This document shows positions 51,625 through 61,642 of a stretch of 64,000 nt of DNA, piece by piece. A model generated the notes under the pieces. That model was not told the origin of the DNA. It did not search any database and saw only the letters and a program-made list of their open reading frames with translations. The translations under genes and the position numbers were made by a program. Each line of letters opens with the position of its first letter. The stretch's first letter is position 1. Source of the stretch: Amphibalanus amphitrite (Eukaryota; Arthropoda; Thecostraca; Balanomorpha; Balanidae); NCBI RefSeq assembly GCF_019059575.1, contig NW_024881674.1:62001-126000 (forward strand), in the 5' to 3' direction.

Positions 51625-52075
51625 TATACGTCTTTTTGTTAATCTTTACCAGAGCAATGAACAGTAATATCAATATTGTTAGTTTCTTCTTCTAATGTAA
51701 ACTGGATCCTCCTTTCCACAGCGTTCAGCTATGCTAACTTTTCACTAAGATCAAGATTGTCTGGCACAACTAACAGGATGTCATCAACATACCTATACCA
51801 AACAACATCACCTCCCATGACGTTAAAATATTGGTCGGTCTCCATCATCTCCATGTATAGACATGCCGCCACTGGGCTTAATGGGGACCCCATGGCCAGA
51901 CCGTGTATCTGTTGAAATTCTTCCCCGTTGAAAGAGAAAACCTGAAAGTCTAAACACAGTTGCACAAGCTGAATAAAGTGACTCTTAGTGACGGGGAAGT
52001 TTTCATCTGGGATGTTTTGAATAGCCTTCTTAATAGCAATGATCGCCCTTTCTACAGGGACACTGGTGAATAGCG

Positions 52076-53278
52076 CTATTCACCAGTGTCCCTGTAGAAA
52101 GGGCGATCATTGCTATTAAGAAGGCTATTCAAAACATCCCAGATGAAAACTTCCCCGTCACTAAGAGTCACTTTATTCAGCTTGTGCAACTGTGTTTAGA
52201 CTTTCAGGTTTTCTCTTTCAACGGGGAAGAATTTCAACAGATACACGGTCTGGCCATGGGGTCCCCATTAAGCCCAGTGGCGGCATGTCTATACATGGAG
52301 ATGATGGAGACCGACCAATATTTTAACGTCATGGGAGGTGATGTTGTTTGGTATAGGTATGTTGATGACATCCTGTTAGTTGTGCCAGACAATCTTGATC
52401 TTAGTGAAAAGTTAGCTGAGCTGAACGCTGTGGAAAGGAGGATCCAGTTTACATTAGAAGAAGAAACTAACAATACTTTACCTTTCTTAGATGTTCATAT
52501 TGAGAGGACGCCCAGCGGCATCAGATACAAAGTGTATAGGAAAATCACAAACAAAGAAGACTATATTCATTTCTTTTCAGCTCATAGCAGGAGAACGAAA
52601 TCGGGGGTAGTGATTGGATTCTTCCTCAGAGCGATGAGAATATGTAGTCCCGAAAATCTGAAGGAAGAATGTGATCATATCACTGACGTTTTTAGAGGTT
52701 TGAGGTACCCCAGGGCATTTATAATTGAATGCTATAATAAGGCAAAAAGGATCAAGAATAGGACGGGAAACGAAACAAACGGAAAGACAAAGAACGCTAT
52801 AGTTGTTGTACCCAGGTCACAGAATTGTGATGCATTATCAAAGATGTTGAAGTGCTCCGATATTCAGATTGTAGAAAAGGCTGGGGAGAAGATTGGTCAG
52901 GTTGTAGCAAAAAAGAAAAAGTGTGACCGTAGTGAAACAAGTTTAGTGTATAAAATACCGTGCAAGGGGTGTACACAGCCTTATTTCGGTGAAACGTCGA
53001 GAGGGCTTAAGAACAGGTTAATGGAGCACAAGAGAGATTTTAGGAACCACAATATTAACAATGCAATGGTGAAACATGCCGAAAAGTGTGGTAGTTTACC
53101 TGATTGGGATCGCACTGAGATCATACGAGATAGGTTAAGTAGGTCCGATAGAAAAACGATTGAATCGTCCCTCATTGAATCTTGTTTGTGTGTAAATTCC
53201 AAAGCTGGTGGCATACGATTGGGAAAAAGTTTAGCCGTTCTTTTGGTGCGGAAGCGTCTAGGGATCTCAATCACATGA
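52076..53278 (+). CDS. Penelope-like reverse transcriptase (5'-truncated) with GIY-YIG endonuclease
   Basis: The frame is open from the palindrome centre to TGA at 53276-53278 (400 codons). It begins LFTSVP, the tail of RT motif A, so the first catalytic aspartate is lost. Then come motif B GLAMGSPLSP (about 52247-52276), motif C YVDD (52358-52369) and the PFLDV block. At about 52945-53035 is a GIY-YIG-type nuclease domain (VYKIPCKGC, then PYFGETSRGLKNRLMEH), with the CXXC linker typical of Penelope elements. The canonical YIG is YFG here. The product should act in target-primed retrotransposition, but without the N-terminal half it cannot be autonomous. Confidence 0.88.
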   Translation, partial: LFTSVPVERAIIAIKKAIQNIPDENFPVTKSHFIQLVQLCLDFQVFSFNGEEFQQIHGLAMGSPLSPVAACLYMEMMETDQYFNVMGGDVVWYRYVDDILLVVPDNLDLSEKLAELNAVERRIQFTLEEETNNTLPFLDVHIERTPSGIRYKVYRKITNKEDYIHFFSAHSRRTKSGVVIGFFLRAMRICSPENLKEECDHITDVFRGLRYPRAFIIECYNKAKRIKNRTGNETNGKTKNAIVVVPRSQNCDALSKMLKCSDIQIVEKAGEKIGQVVAKKKKCDRSETSLVYKIPCKGCTQPYFGETSRGLKNRLMEHKRDFRNHNINNAMVKHAEKCGSLPDWDRTEIIRDRLSRSDRKTIESSLIESCLCVNSKAGGIRLGKSLAVLLVRKRLGISIT

Positions 53279-53365
53279 GGTCATATGAATGTATTTGAAA
53301 TTAATTTGCTCTGCTGTACGTGCTGTACCTATTTCGTCTCCGTTTTGTATTTTGTGTGTTTTATT

Positions 53366-53419
53366 TATATATTTGCACACTGATGAAGTGATATCGAAAC
53401 CGGTTTGTGCAATATATAT
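53366..53419 (+). ncRNA. Hammerhead-ribozyme-like motif near the 3' end of element A
   Basis: The core order is right for a type I hammerhead. A stem I strand ending GCACA is followed by CTGATGA (53380-53386), a short stem II region (53387-53395), GAAA (53396-53399), a palindromic ACCGGT stem III, U, and the partner strand TGTGCAATATAT. Stem I pairs over at least five bases and more with one bulge. Stem II is weak, and stem III has no loop, so activity might need a dimer. Hammerheads of this kind are known in Penelope-like elements. Confidence 0.6.
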
Positions 53420-53455
53420 GTGTTCACATTATCGCTTTTCACAAGAGTTTTTTTA

Positions 53456-53735
53456 GAAGCATGACTACTTAACTCTGGTTATCTGACCTTATCTGACCTG
53501 GGGTCAAAATTTTACACACAATGCAAAATTTATGCATGATAATCTATAGCTATTTCCTGCGCGCCGCAGTTTGCATTTGTATTGTTTTGCATTGTATTTA
53601 CATTTGAGAGCGATTCACATACAAAATGCGTGGCAATTACCGTTCAGTTTTCTTTACACACGCAAAAAACTGGCGAGTGTGGCCAAAAATCTGACATCCA
53701 CCCTCCACACACCAACAACGGGGCGAAAGACAACG
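53456..53735. mobile_element. Degenerate TTAA / AGGTCA-rich relic, right half
   Basis: Contains ATCTGACCTGGGGTCAAAAT, TGCGCGCCGC and CACACGCAAAAAACTGGCG, matching the right third of copies 4 and 5. Confidence 0.5.
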
Positions 53736-54139
53736 CATGCATTTTAAGATCTTCAGAAATGTGTGATATTTAATAAGAGAAGACAACTTCCGGCTAGGAC
53801 GTAATAAAATTTATATTAGAATATTTGTGCAGTCAGCAGTGTACCTTTGTGATAATTTAATTTGGATCATTTGCAGTTAACTAAAACACTTCTTTTGTCG
53901 CTATAATATGTATTACTTTTTGGAAATAAGCAAGTAGTGAACTAGGGCTAAGTTGTTAACCTTCCCCCAAAAATATAAAATAATCGCGTTTATAAACAAA
54001 GAAAAATATTCGTAGCGTCGTAGAATATAACTCGTAAGAATATAACTCGTGTTAACTCGTGCTGCTCACTCGGATGTTCACTGCAACGTACACAAATTTA
54101 TCATTTTCTCGCAATGATCTCTCGGCCGTCGAACCTCAC
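53736..54139. other. No gene seen
   Basis: AT-rich, flanking the GC-rich block to the right. Confidence 0.35.
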
Positions 54140-54540
54140 CTGTGATGTAGCGCTCCGTCTCCTCTCTAAGCGGCCCGTCACCTGTACAGACCACCACGCA
54201 ATGCACGCGGCCGCGGGGCGTTTAAACTTTAAAGGGGCTCCACGTCGTCCGCCGTCATGCCTTGTGACGTGCATGCCGTCAATGCTCGACCAATCCGAGC
54301 CCGCATCTGCCGAACATCTCCCAAATTCAAACTTATCGGCTGACATTTCGCACGGGGTAACGGCTCGTCGGCAGTTGCGCGCGCGGATGGCACAAGTGAC
54401 ACTTTTCCGATAGTTTTTGTCGCAGTCGGGGTGGTCCGACGTGTGCCACAGCTGGCTGTTCCCGCCGGGGGCGCAGATCTGCCCCTCCCCACCCCGCCCC
54501 CGCCCCCACATGTCCCCCGCCGCGAGTTTTAGGGGCGGCA
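54140..54540 (-). CDS. Candidate first exon in a GC-rich block, cysteine-containing frame
   Basis: The minus strand has a good donor TACATCACAG|GTGAGG at 54139. An open frame upstream includes GGNSQLWHTSDHPDCDKNYR and three further cysteines. I recognise no domain. The frame lies in a promoter-like CpG block, so it may be untranslated. Confidence 0.25.
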
Positions 54541-56318
54541 ATAATCTGAGATAGGTATGTTGAAGCAGCAGGCCTTATACATCAGTTACGTTCGCACTTC
54601 GCGTAGTGTCTTCAATGCAATACATAGCTCAGACAATGAGTAAGTCCATGCACACTCAAGGTGCTCACGGGTCGTTCAGTACACCAATACGCTATATTTA
54701 TCTTTGGCGGCTATAAAAAATCGCGTACATCACACAAAAAAGGACGCCGTTTTTTATCCGCATGAGCAAGTCATCTTATCTGTTTGCAAACGCTCCTCGA
54801 TGCTGAAGTCGGTCGCTTCTGGTGAGTCAACTGAAATGCCTAAAAAAAGTTTAAAATGGTAGCTGGGATAGCGTGGATTATACATAACGTATAAACATGA
54901 CCGGGCGATGACATGTTATCTATGTGAGGAGCTTATTCAAGGAAAACTACTTAAAAGCCCACAACTTTATCAATGCTTTATGACGGTACAGACTCGGATG
55001 ATATTACCTTTCATTTTGATAGATTGGTACATAGGTGTCCGTATATGAACATTTAAAATGTTATATTTAACTATTTTTTCAACTTCACAGCGAAATTGTG
55101 CATATTAGCTAGGTTCATACCACACATGCGGCACCGGCATGATTTTCATTATCATCAAAGCATTCGTAACATATGCATGGCATGGCAAAGCAAAACATTA
55201 GGCATTTGTACATAATATTGCATTTGTTTTATAATAGGCTTAAAGATAGCACGTCTAGGGAGCCGAGCTATATCCGATCTTAACCCGGCCGCCAGGACTC
55301 CTAAATTCACACGCCCTTCTGTGGAAGCGGCCGTGGTTCTCGTACTTTGGTTTCCCGTACATTCGCTGACGTATATTTTCCATTGCCATGCATATTGTTG
55401 TCCGCAACCTAATTCTTTTAGAACTGCCCACTGCTCAGTGCCCACTCTGGCTGTTTGAGTAAGGTGACCTTCGTCAGCCCGGAGAGGGAGGTCTTCCGAA
55501 GGATGTTTGTTTGTTTGCTTGTTTCCTTGTTTGTTTGTTTGCTTGTTTGTTTCATGTTTGTTTATTGGGGCCTTGGTTCGGAAAAATTAGGAATGAGGAT
55601 ATGTTGGGAAAAGTAAGAATAAAACTGGATGCAATCATTGGCAATCGATGATCTTGGTTGCCATGGCTTATAAAGCCCAAGCAGTATCTAGACCTACCAA
55701 TTTGCACGCACCTAACATCTTTCGAAGCTAGCTCAGCTCATCTACCTACGAGCTCACCTCGTACTTCCAAATATTTCCTTTGTTGAGCCAACTCCATGGC
55801 CGTCATTGTATCGTTTCTTAGCTCAGAGCAAAATCAGAGAAGACAGACCTGATTTGCTTATCGAACGCTGAACGGCGCCAGAACCAAACCAATCGGCAGC
55901 CGACGACCCGTTACTCAACACTAGCTCCAAGAGCGTCACCTGGAAGTATCTTCTGGAACTATTCGTGTTCAGCTTTGCCATAGATGACGCTGGTGTGTGC
56001 TTAGAGAATGCGATGCCCTAATCCATAGACGCTTCTTTACGGCTTACCTCCATCGAAACAGTTTTTGTTTTTATTAAATCACTTCAAATTGCTTATTTAG
56101 TTTATTTAAACATTCACAATTATTATCTTGTGATCAGTGACCCTGACCTCTTTTGCTCAATGAGCCCATGACTTTTATATAAAAATAATGGCCGTATGAG
56201 TTTTTCAATGATTTAACTTTTTTAAAGCTCCTTTTAATTGTGATTAATGCAACTTGAGGCTGCTGCGATATTTAATGTAGATTTAAATCACTGTCCTTTA
56301 TTTTATGTCCTTTTTTAT
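54541..56318. other. No gene seen; (TTTG)n repeat at about 55503-55565
   Basis: AT-rich DNA with one imperfect TTTG/TTGC simple repeat. Confidence 0.4.
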
Positions 56319-56322
56319 TTAA

Positions 56323-57532
56323 CCCGCGCCCGGCTGGGGGTCCTGGATTGCCACGCCCTCCTGGATGGGGCCGGTGTTTGAACACCCCCTTCTAACTCCG
56401 CTCCTGGGCCACGTAGCGATACGCGGAAGGCGACGTTCGAAAGAGCGCCAAAAATAATGACGAAATCACTTTGGTCACTTTTTTGGTCAGGTCAAAGGTC
56501 AGGTCACCAGAGCCCAGAGGTCATTGAAGGCAAAATTTCGCCGATTTTCAGGTCGAATGTCGACAATTTCCAAGAAGCCAACGCATAACTCGGGAACCAA
56601 TAGAGCTACAGCGCTGCGGAAAAGTGCATTCGATAGCCCTATTAACGCCCTTTCTGAGAAATTCTCTCAGATTTGACCAAACGCCAACGGTTTTGCCTGC
56701 AGCGGTAAAAACTACCAAAATAGCCGATTTTTTTTAAAACAGTTTTTTTCTGCAATAACGTTTGACCCAAGCCTTGCACGAACTTAGGTACTTTTACCGG
56801 CATCGTGTTCCTCTTGTCAAGACGCATCGAATGAACTGTAACTTGACCTTGAAAGGTCAACTTGAAAATTTGACCTCAGGTCAAGGTCATGACCTGACCG
56901 GAAATGGTCATGCTGCATATCAGTCGATCCGTATCTTCGATCTGAACACATCCAAGGCGTTTTCATTGCTCTAGCATGCCTCTATCAAAGTTATTCGCGA
57001 AAAACTGTTAGGTATCATCCGTGACCTGAGATGACCTCAGGGGCATTAACAGGGGTCACGGATACAATTTTCATATTCAATGTTTCTTATTTGTTTGTTA
57101 TTCAGTGTTTGGGAGTGTTTATACCTAATGGCTTTCGTCCAAAAAAAGCTCCTTTCAATTTTCTCCAATTGACTTATACCTAATGGGGAGGTCGCAAAAT
57201 TGACCTGACCTTAGGTCATCGTTATCAAAATTCTGAGATATACATTTTGTATATACTATTGCTTTTAGCAATCGCTGAAAGTTTCAAAGCGATCGGTCAC
57301 TCGGTGTAGCTATGGCAGACATTGAAACTTTTTATGAGGTGGAGTCACTTCAAATGACCTGGTGACCTGACCTTGAATGACCTTGGTCTGAAATTTTTAC
57401 AACATGTGTAGAATTGATGCATGATAAGGTGTGCCAAAAGCGGTGGCGCTCCGCGCCGCCGTTTTTTTTTTTTTATAGATATTTGCGAAAAACCACAGGG
57501 GGGTGTTCAAACAGCAGGGCAGGGCACGCGGG
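56323..57532. mobile_element. TTAA / AGGTCA-rich element, copy 6
   Basis: TTAA at 56319-56322 and 57533-57536. Left end CCCGCGCCCGGCTGGGG, right end GCACGCGGG. GGCGGCGCGGAGCGCC-type hairpin near the right. Composite AGGTCAAGGTCATGACCT at 56878-56895. Confidence 0.78.
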
Positions 57533-57839
57533 TTAATGTTATAACTTTTAAACGTATTTCATCCGCAGTGTAGATAATATTGACACTTTTGTCCGTTTTC
57601 TAGTATCGCTAGGTAGGAAATTAAAAAAAATAAAGAAATTTAAAAACAAATATAAAGAAACATTTTAAGGGCAATGTCACGTAACTGAACGTTTCGAGAT
57701 ACGATTTCCCAAGTTTTGCCCCTTTTCCTTGCAGAAAAGTATTCTGAGAACATACGGTCTCGAGGCTACAGCCATTACTGCTTCTACTGCTAAATGCACT
57801 TTTACAGAAGTTTACCAGCTGAATTCGCTTCATGTTTAC

Positions 57840-57936
57840 CTGCAGCGCAGAAACGAATAGTTAGGTACGTACCTACGCTTGGACTTGCGCCTAAAATAGG
57901 ACCGGCGTGAACTGGTAGTCGCCAGGCACCAACCAT
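57840..57936 (-). CDS. Candidate short first coding exon
   Basis: ATG at 57936 (ACAATGG context) reads MVGAWRLPVHAGPILGASPS onward for 32 codons to a donor GCTGCAG|GTAAAC. The upstream CpG island (to 58250) has a perfect cAMP-response element. The peptide matches no family I know. Confidence 0.25.
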
Positions 57937-58250
57937 TGTGCTGTCACCGAGATAGCGCCAAGCCTTGTCGGCAGAACACAACAGCCCCGGGGCTGGACCG
58001 CTCTGCAGTTCAGTGTGGGGTTCAGTCACCGATAAGCCGGTTCGAGCTCGACTCTACAGTCGCCCTCAGCTGCAACCTACCCGTCACCACCACACCGAGT
58101 CATCTGTGCACCAGGCCAGGTTTTCCAATGCTACCAGGTGCTCCCGGGAAAGCCTCGGTGCAGAGCGCGAGGGCTGCAGCGCCACGGCACCGGCCCAGAC
58201 CGGCTGATGACGTCACCAGCACGCGGCCCCCACTGATCGGTGGGCGATGA
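57937..58250 (-). promoter_or_regulatory. CpG island with a CRE (TGACGTCA)
   Basis: GC-rich block with GATGACGTCACC at about 58205-58216. It is a candidate promoter for the minus-strand exon at 57840. Confidence 0.3.
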
Positions 58251-58770
58251 CGCCGCCGCCGCGACGAGCACGGCCACCGCACAGTGGGATAAAGGCGGCG
58301 AACTGTGGACAAACGAATCGCTGAACTACGCAGGCCGTATATCTCAAATCGTCACTACGTTGCAACGAAATGTTGAAAAAATCACTCATGTGACTCTGAC
58401 TGCCAATGTAAATATTTTATAATTATTTTAACTGCACTTCCGTGCGGTTGCCTCCCGGTTCTCGTGATATGAGATAAGAGCTAACAACGACTAGTTATAT
58501 GGGCAGTGGACAATACGGGCTAAGAACAAAGCCATTTCCATTAGTACATACACACAGACAAATCCGGTAAAAAAGGTTTATGATTGTATTACAATTAGGG
58601 GAAGGTGGGGTAAGATGGACCAGCTAAGGTTTGAGGTCCCATATCTTGCTACACTGCTGTCGTAACTTTTATTGTTTATGGTCTCCTAAATGCTCAATCC
58701 TTCCTCTTTTGATTAGTGCAAACACTGAATTTCAACTCATAGAAGTCTAGGTGGTGACTCATGGCTGCTC
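58251..58770. other. No gene seen
   Basis: Ordinary AT-rich sequence. Confidence 0.35.
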
Positions 58771-58774
58771 TTAA

Positions 58775-61642
58775 CCCGCGCCCGGCTGGGGGTCCTGGAT
58801 TTCCACGCCCTGCTGGGGGGGGGGGGGTGTTTGAACACACACCCCCTTCTAACTCGGCTCCTGGGCCACGTAGCGATACGCGGAAGGCGGCGTTCGAAAG
58901 AGCGTTAAAAATAATGAGGAAATCACTTCGGTCAATTTTTTGGTCAGGTCAAAGGTCAGGTCACCAGAGGTCATTAAAGGCAAATTTTCGCCGATTTCCA
59001 GGTCGAATGTCGACAATTTCCAAGAACATTAGCGTCGCCACGGGGGGGCAAGCGGGGCAGCTTGCCCCCCCAACCTCGGAACGGGCACCCCCTGAGATCG
59101 ATACAGATCCGATGAGATTTTGGAGTCGGGAAAAAATGGGGGTATCTTTCTGAGAATGCCTGTGAGGTCAGACTCTGTTGGAGCGTGCAGTTCAAACCAA
59201 AGTCAGAGTCGCAGTCGCCAAAATCTTCAAGACTCCGACTCCAGACTCGGAAATGTCAATGATGCGATTCATTCCATGTTCCTAGTTGGTTCTTTATTAC
59301 ATTTTGTAGCTGATTTTCATAAGTTTTGGACACATAATTTTCGTTCAAAGTGTGACATGAAAAAAACGGGGTCTTTCTCGACTCTCGTTAAATGTCTGCG
59401 ACAGGCTCAAGTACCGTTCAAGTGCCGCAGGGCTCTTGAGCTTGTTTTTCACACAGGCTGCTAAGGAGCTCCACTGAGCTCTAAGAAGCTGTCGGAGGGC
59501 CCAAACCGGCCTCCGAGAGTCCCACTGGTGTCCGTTTTCTCTGAGGGCCTATACAGGGATCTTTGCGGACATTATACATACGTAGACCTCTGAAGGGCCA
59601 CACAAATCTTTAAGGGTGCCTTCGAAAAATTTCTGAAAGCCTCAACTGGCCTCTGATAGTTCAGCCGAACTTTTGAGGCGACAGACTTTACTAACCCCAA
59701 GCCGGCATCTGAGGGGTTACATCTCACGTGTCCCTCTAAAGGCCGCAACACATGTTTCTTATGTCCCTACCTATAACGTGGGGTCCTTAAGGATTCGACA
59801 TAGACCCCGACGGTTCACACTGTTATTCGAGGGCTCCAGGCTCACCCTGGGCCTAGTCTCCTGTCTCTTAGCGCCCGCCGCCCACACTGGCTTCTGAGGG
59901 CTCGTGTGCCCTATAGGGCTTTCCAAGCCCACCTTGGGCTCGGAAAGCCCTAAAGCACAACATACACGTAAATATTTGGGGTGACTCACGCCGATCTCCG
60001 GGATCCTAAGCAGGCTTCTGAGAGTCCACACTGACCCTGAGTGACCTGAAATGACCTGGAAGTCGCAAGCCTATCTCTAAGGGATCCCTTCCGCTATGCC
60101 GTGAGTAACTTTTGGTTCCGTTGATTATTTTATGTTCGCGTTTGCAGCACTTCCCTTCACACGAAAAACGAGCAAAACATTTCCTCTCACTGCAGCAAAG
60201 ATGAATTATGTACTTCTGATTCACACTTCCGACATTCACTCTCAGTCTCCGCCGAATGCCCAATTCTTATCTTCAATCGGCGGCTGGGATAAGCCCTATG
60301 CATTTCACGTAAAACCTTGGCATGCATGCGTGAATGGAGGTTTTAGCAGGGTGATCCGATTAAATGGAGCGTTTTTCACCTTTTTCTGGGTAATGATCAT
60401 GAGCGACGAGCGTCTGCACAGGGGCCCTCTGCAGTGCGTCGGCAATCGCAGCCACTGTAATTCTACCGGTCGTTTTTGTCCAGAAACTTCAAAATTTTGA
60501 TTTTTTGTAAACAACATTACATACCATAGCTAGAAGGAAAACTTTGTCACCATCGGATTCCTCGCACCATTGCGCGTCGAATGATATGTAAAACGAGTGA
60601 GTAACAGCTGGGGAAAGCCAAGATTTAACACTCAAAACTTGATTTTGCCCCCCCAACCGAAAATGTCTGGCGACGCCTATGTCCAAGAAGCCAACTCATA
60701 ACTCGGGAACCAATAGAGCTACAGCGCTGCGGAAAAGCGCATTCGATAGCCCTATTAACGCCCTTTCTGAATAATTCTCTCAGATTTGACCTAACGTCAA
60801 CGGTTTTGCCTGCAGGGGGCAAAAACTGCAAAAATAGCCGATTTTTTCGGAAACAGTTTTTCTGCAATAACTTTTGACGCAAGCCTTGTACGAGCTTACT
60901 TTTACCGGCATCGTGTTCCTCTCGTCAAGACGCATCGAATGAACTATAACTTGACCTTGAAAGGTCAACTTAAAAATTTGACCTCAGGTCAAGGTCATGA
61001 CCTGACCGGAAAGGGACATGTTGCATATCAGTCGATCCGTATCGTCGAGCTAAACACATCTAAGGCGTTTTCATCGCTCTAGCATGCCTCTATCAAAAGT
61101 TATTTGCGAAAAACTGTTAGATACCATTCGTGACCTAAGATGACCTCAGGGCATATACAGGGGTCATGGACACCATTTTCATGTTCAGTGTGTCTAAACC
61201 ACTTGTAATTCAGTGTTTGGGAGTGTTTATAATGTCTTTCGTCCAAAAGAGGCGCATTTCAATTTTCTCCCATTGCATTGACTTATAATGGGGAGGTCGC
61301 AAAATTGACCTGACCTTAGGTCATCGATATCAAAATTCTGAGATATACATTTTGTACATGCTATTGCTCTTAGCAATCGCTGAAAGTTTCAAAGCGATCG
61401 GTCACTCGGTGTAGCTATGACAAACATTGAAACTTTTTATGAGGTGAGGTCACTTGAAGTGACCTGGTGACCTGACCTTGAATGACCTTGGTCTGAAATT
61501 TTCACAACATGTGTAGAATTGATGTATGATAAGGTGTACCAAAAACGGCGGCGCTCCGCGCCGCCGTTTTTGAGATATTCGCGAAAAACCACAAGGGGGG
61601 GGGGGGTGTTCAAACACCCCCCCCCCTCCAGCAGGGCGCGGG
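58775..61642. mobile_element. TTAA / AGGTCA-rich element, copy 7, split by a hAT element
   Basis: TTAA at 58771-58774 and 61643-61646. Without the hAT insertion (59027-60681) it is about 1.2 kb and close to copy 6. Composite AGGTCAAGGTCATGACCT at 60986-61003. Hairpin GGCGGCGCTCCGCGCCGCC near 61547. G-run/C-run hairpin at the right end. Confidence 0.8.
59027..60681. mobile_element. Non-autonomous hAT-type transposon nested in copy 7 (1655 bp)
   Basis: TCCAAGAA occurs at 59019-59026 and 60682-60689, an 8-bp duplication. The empty site is visible in copy 6. Ends are CATTAGCGTCGCCA and, inverted, CATAGGCGTCGCCA. The subterminal regions share C-run blocks (CTTGCCCCCCCAAC near 59060 and TTGCCCCCCCAACC near 60645). 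The interior holds a degenerate repeat with CTCTGAGGGCC-like units (59470-60060) and no transposase ORF. Confidence 0.8.

Larger units (their letters stand above)
50411..51673 (-). mobile_element. Penelope-like retroelement B nested in the left arm of A
   Basis: Twelve-base copies TATTGTTAGTTT flank it at 50399-50410 and 51674-51685. The ends form a 48-bp inverted repeat (50411-50458 and 51593-51640, one mismatch). At the right end 33 more bases (51641-51673) lie outside the repeat. In its own orientation this is extension, short inverted copy of the 3' end, then 5'-truncated body: the same plan as element A with a much shorter inverted part. Confidence 0.85.
49596..52073 (-). pseudogene. Inverted second copy of the Penelope-like RT/GIY-YIG frame, interrupted
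   Basis: This is the left-arm counterpart of 52076-53278, with near-identical residues. It carries an in-frame stop at about 51729-51731, where the other arm has alanine-glutamate, and is split by element B. One further difference is Asp for Gly near the C-terminus. Confidence 0.85.
49408..53443 (+). mobile_element. Penelope-like retroelement A, head-to-head inverted pair in one insertion
   Basis: Twelve-base direct copies AGAGTTTTTTTA flank the whole structure at 49396-49407 and 53444-53455, so it integrated as one unit. A 23-bp single-ended extension (49408-49430) is followed by a left arm (49431-52074) and a right arm (52075-53443). The arms meet at a perfect palindrome (AATAGCGCTATT). 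After removing the nested element B and its duplicated target, both arms are 1369 bp. They differ by a few substitutions. Each arm is a 5'-truncated copy beginning inside reverse-transcriptase motif A. Confidence 0.88.

Noticed and set aside
52075..53443. Palindrome as a pure sequencing (missed-adapter) artefact
   Set aside because: A shared target duplication, a one-sided extension, substitutions between arms and a nested insertion in only one arm argue for a real structure, although read support should still be checked.
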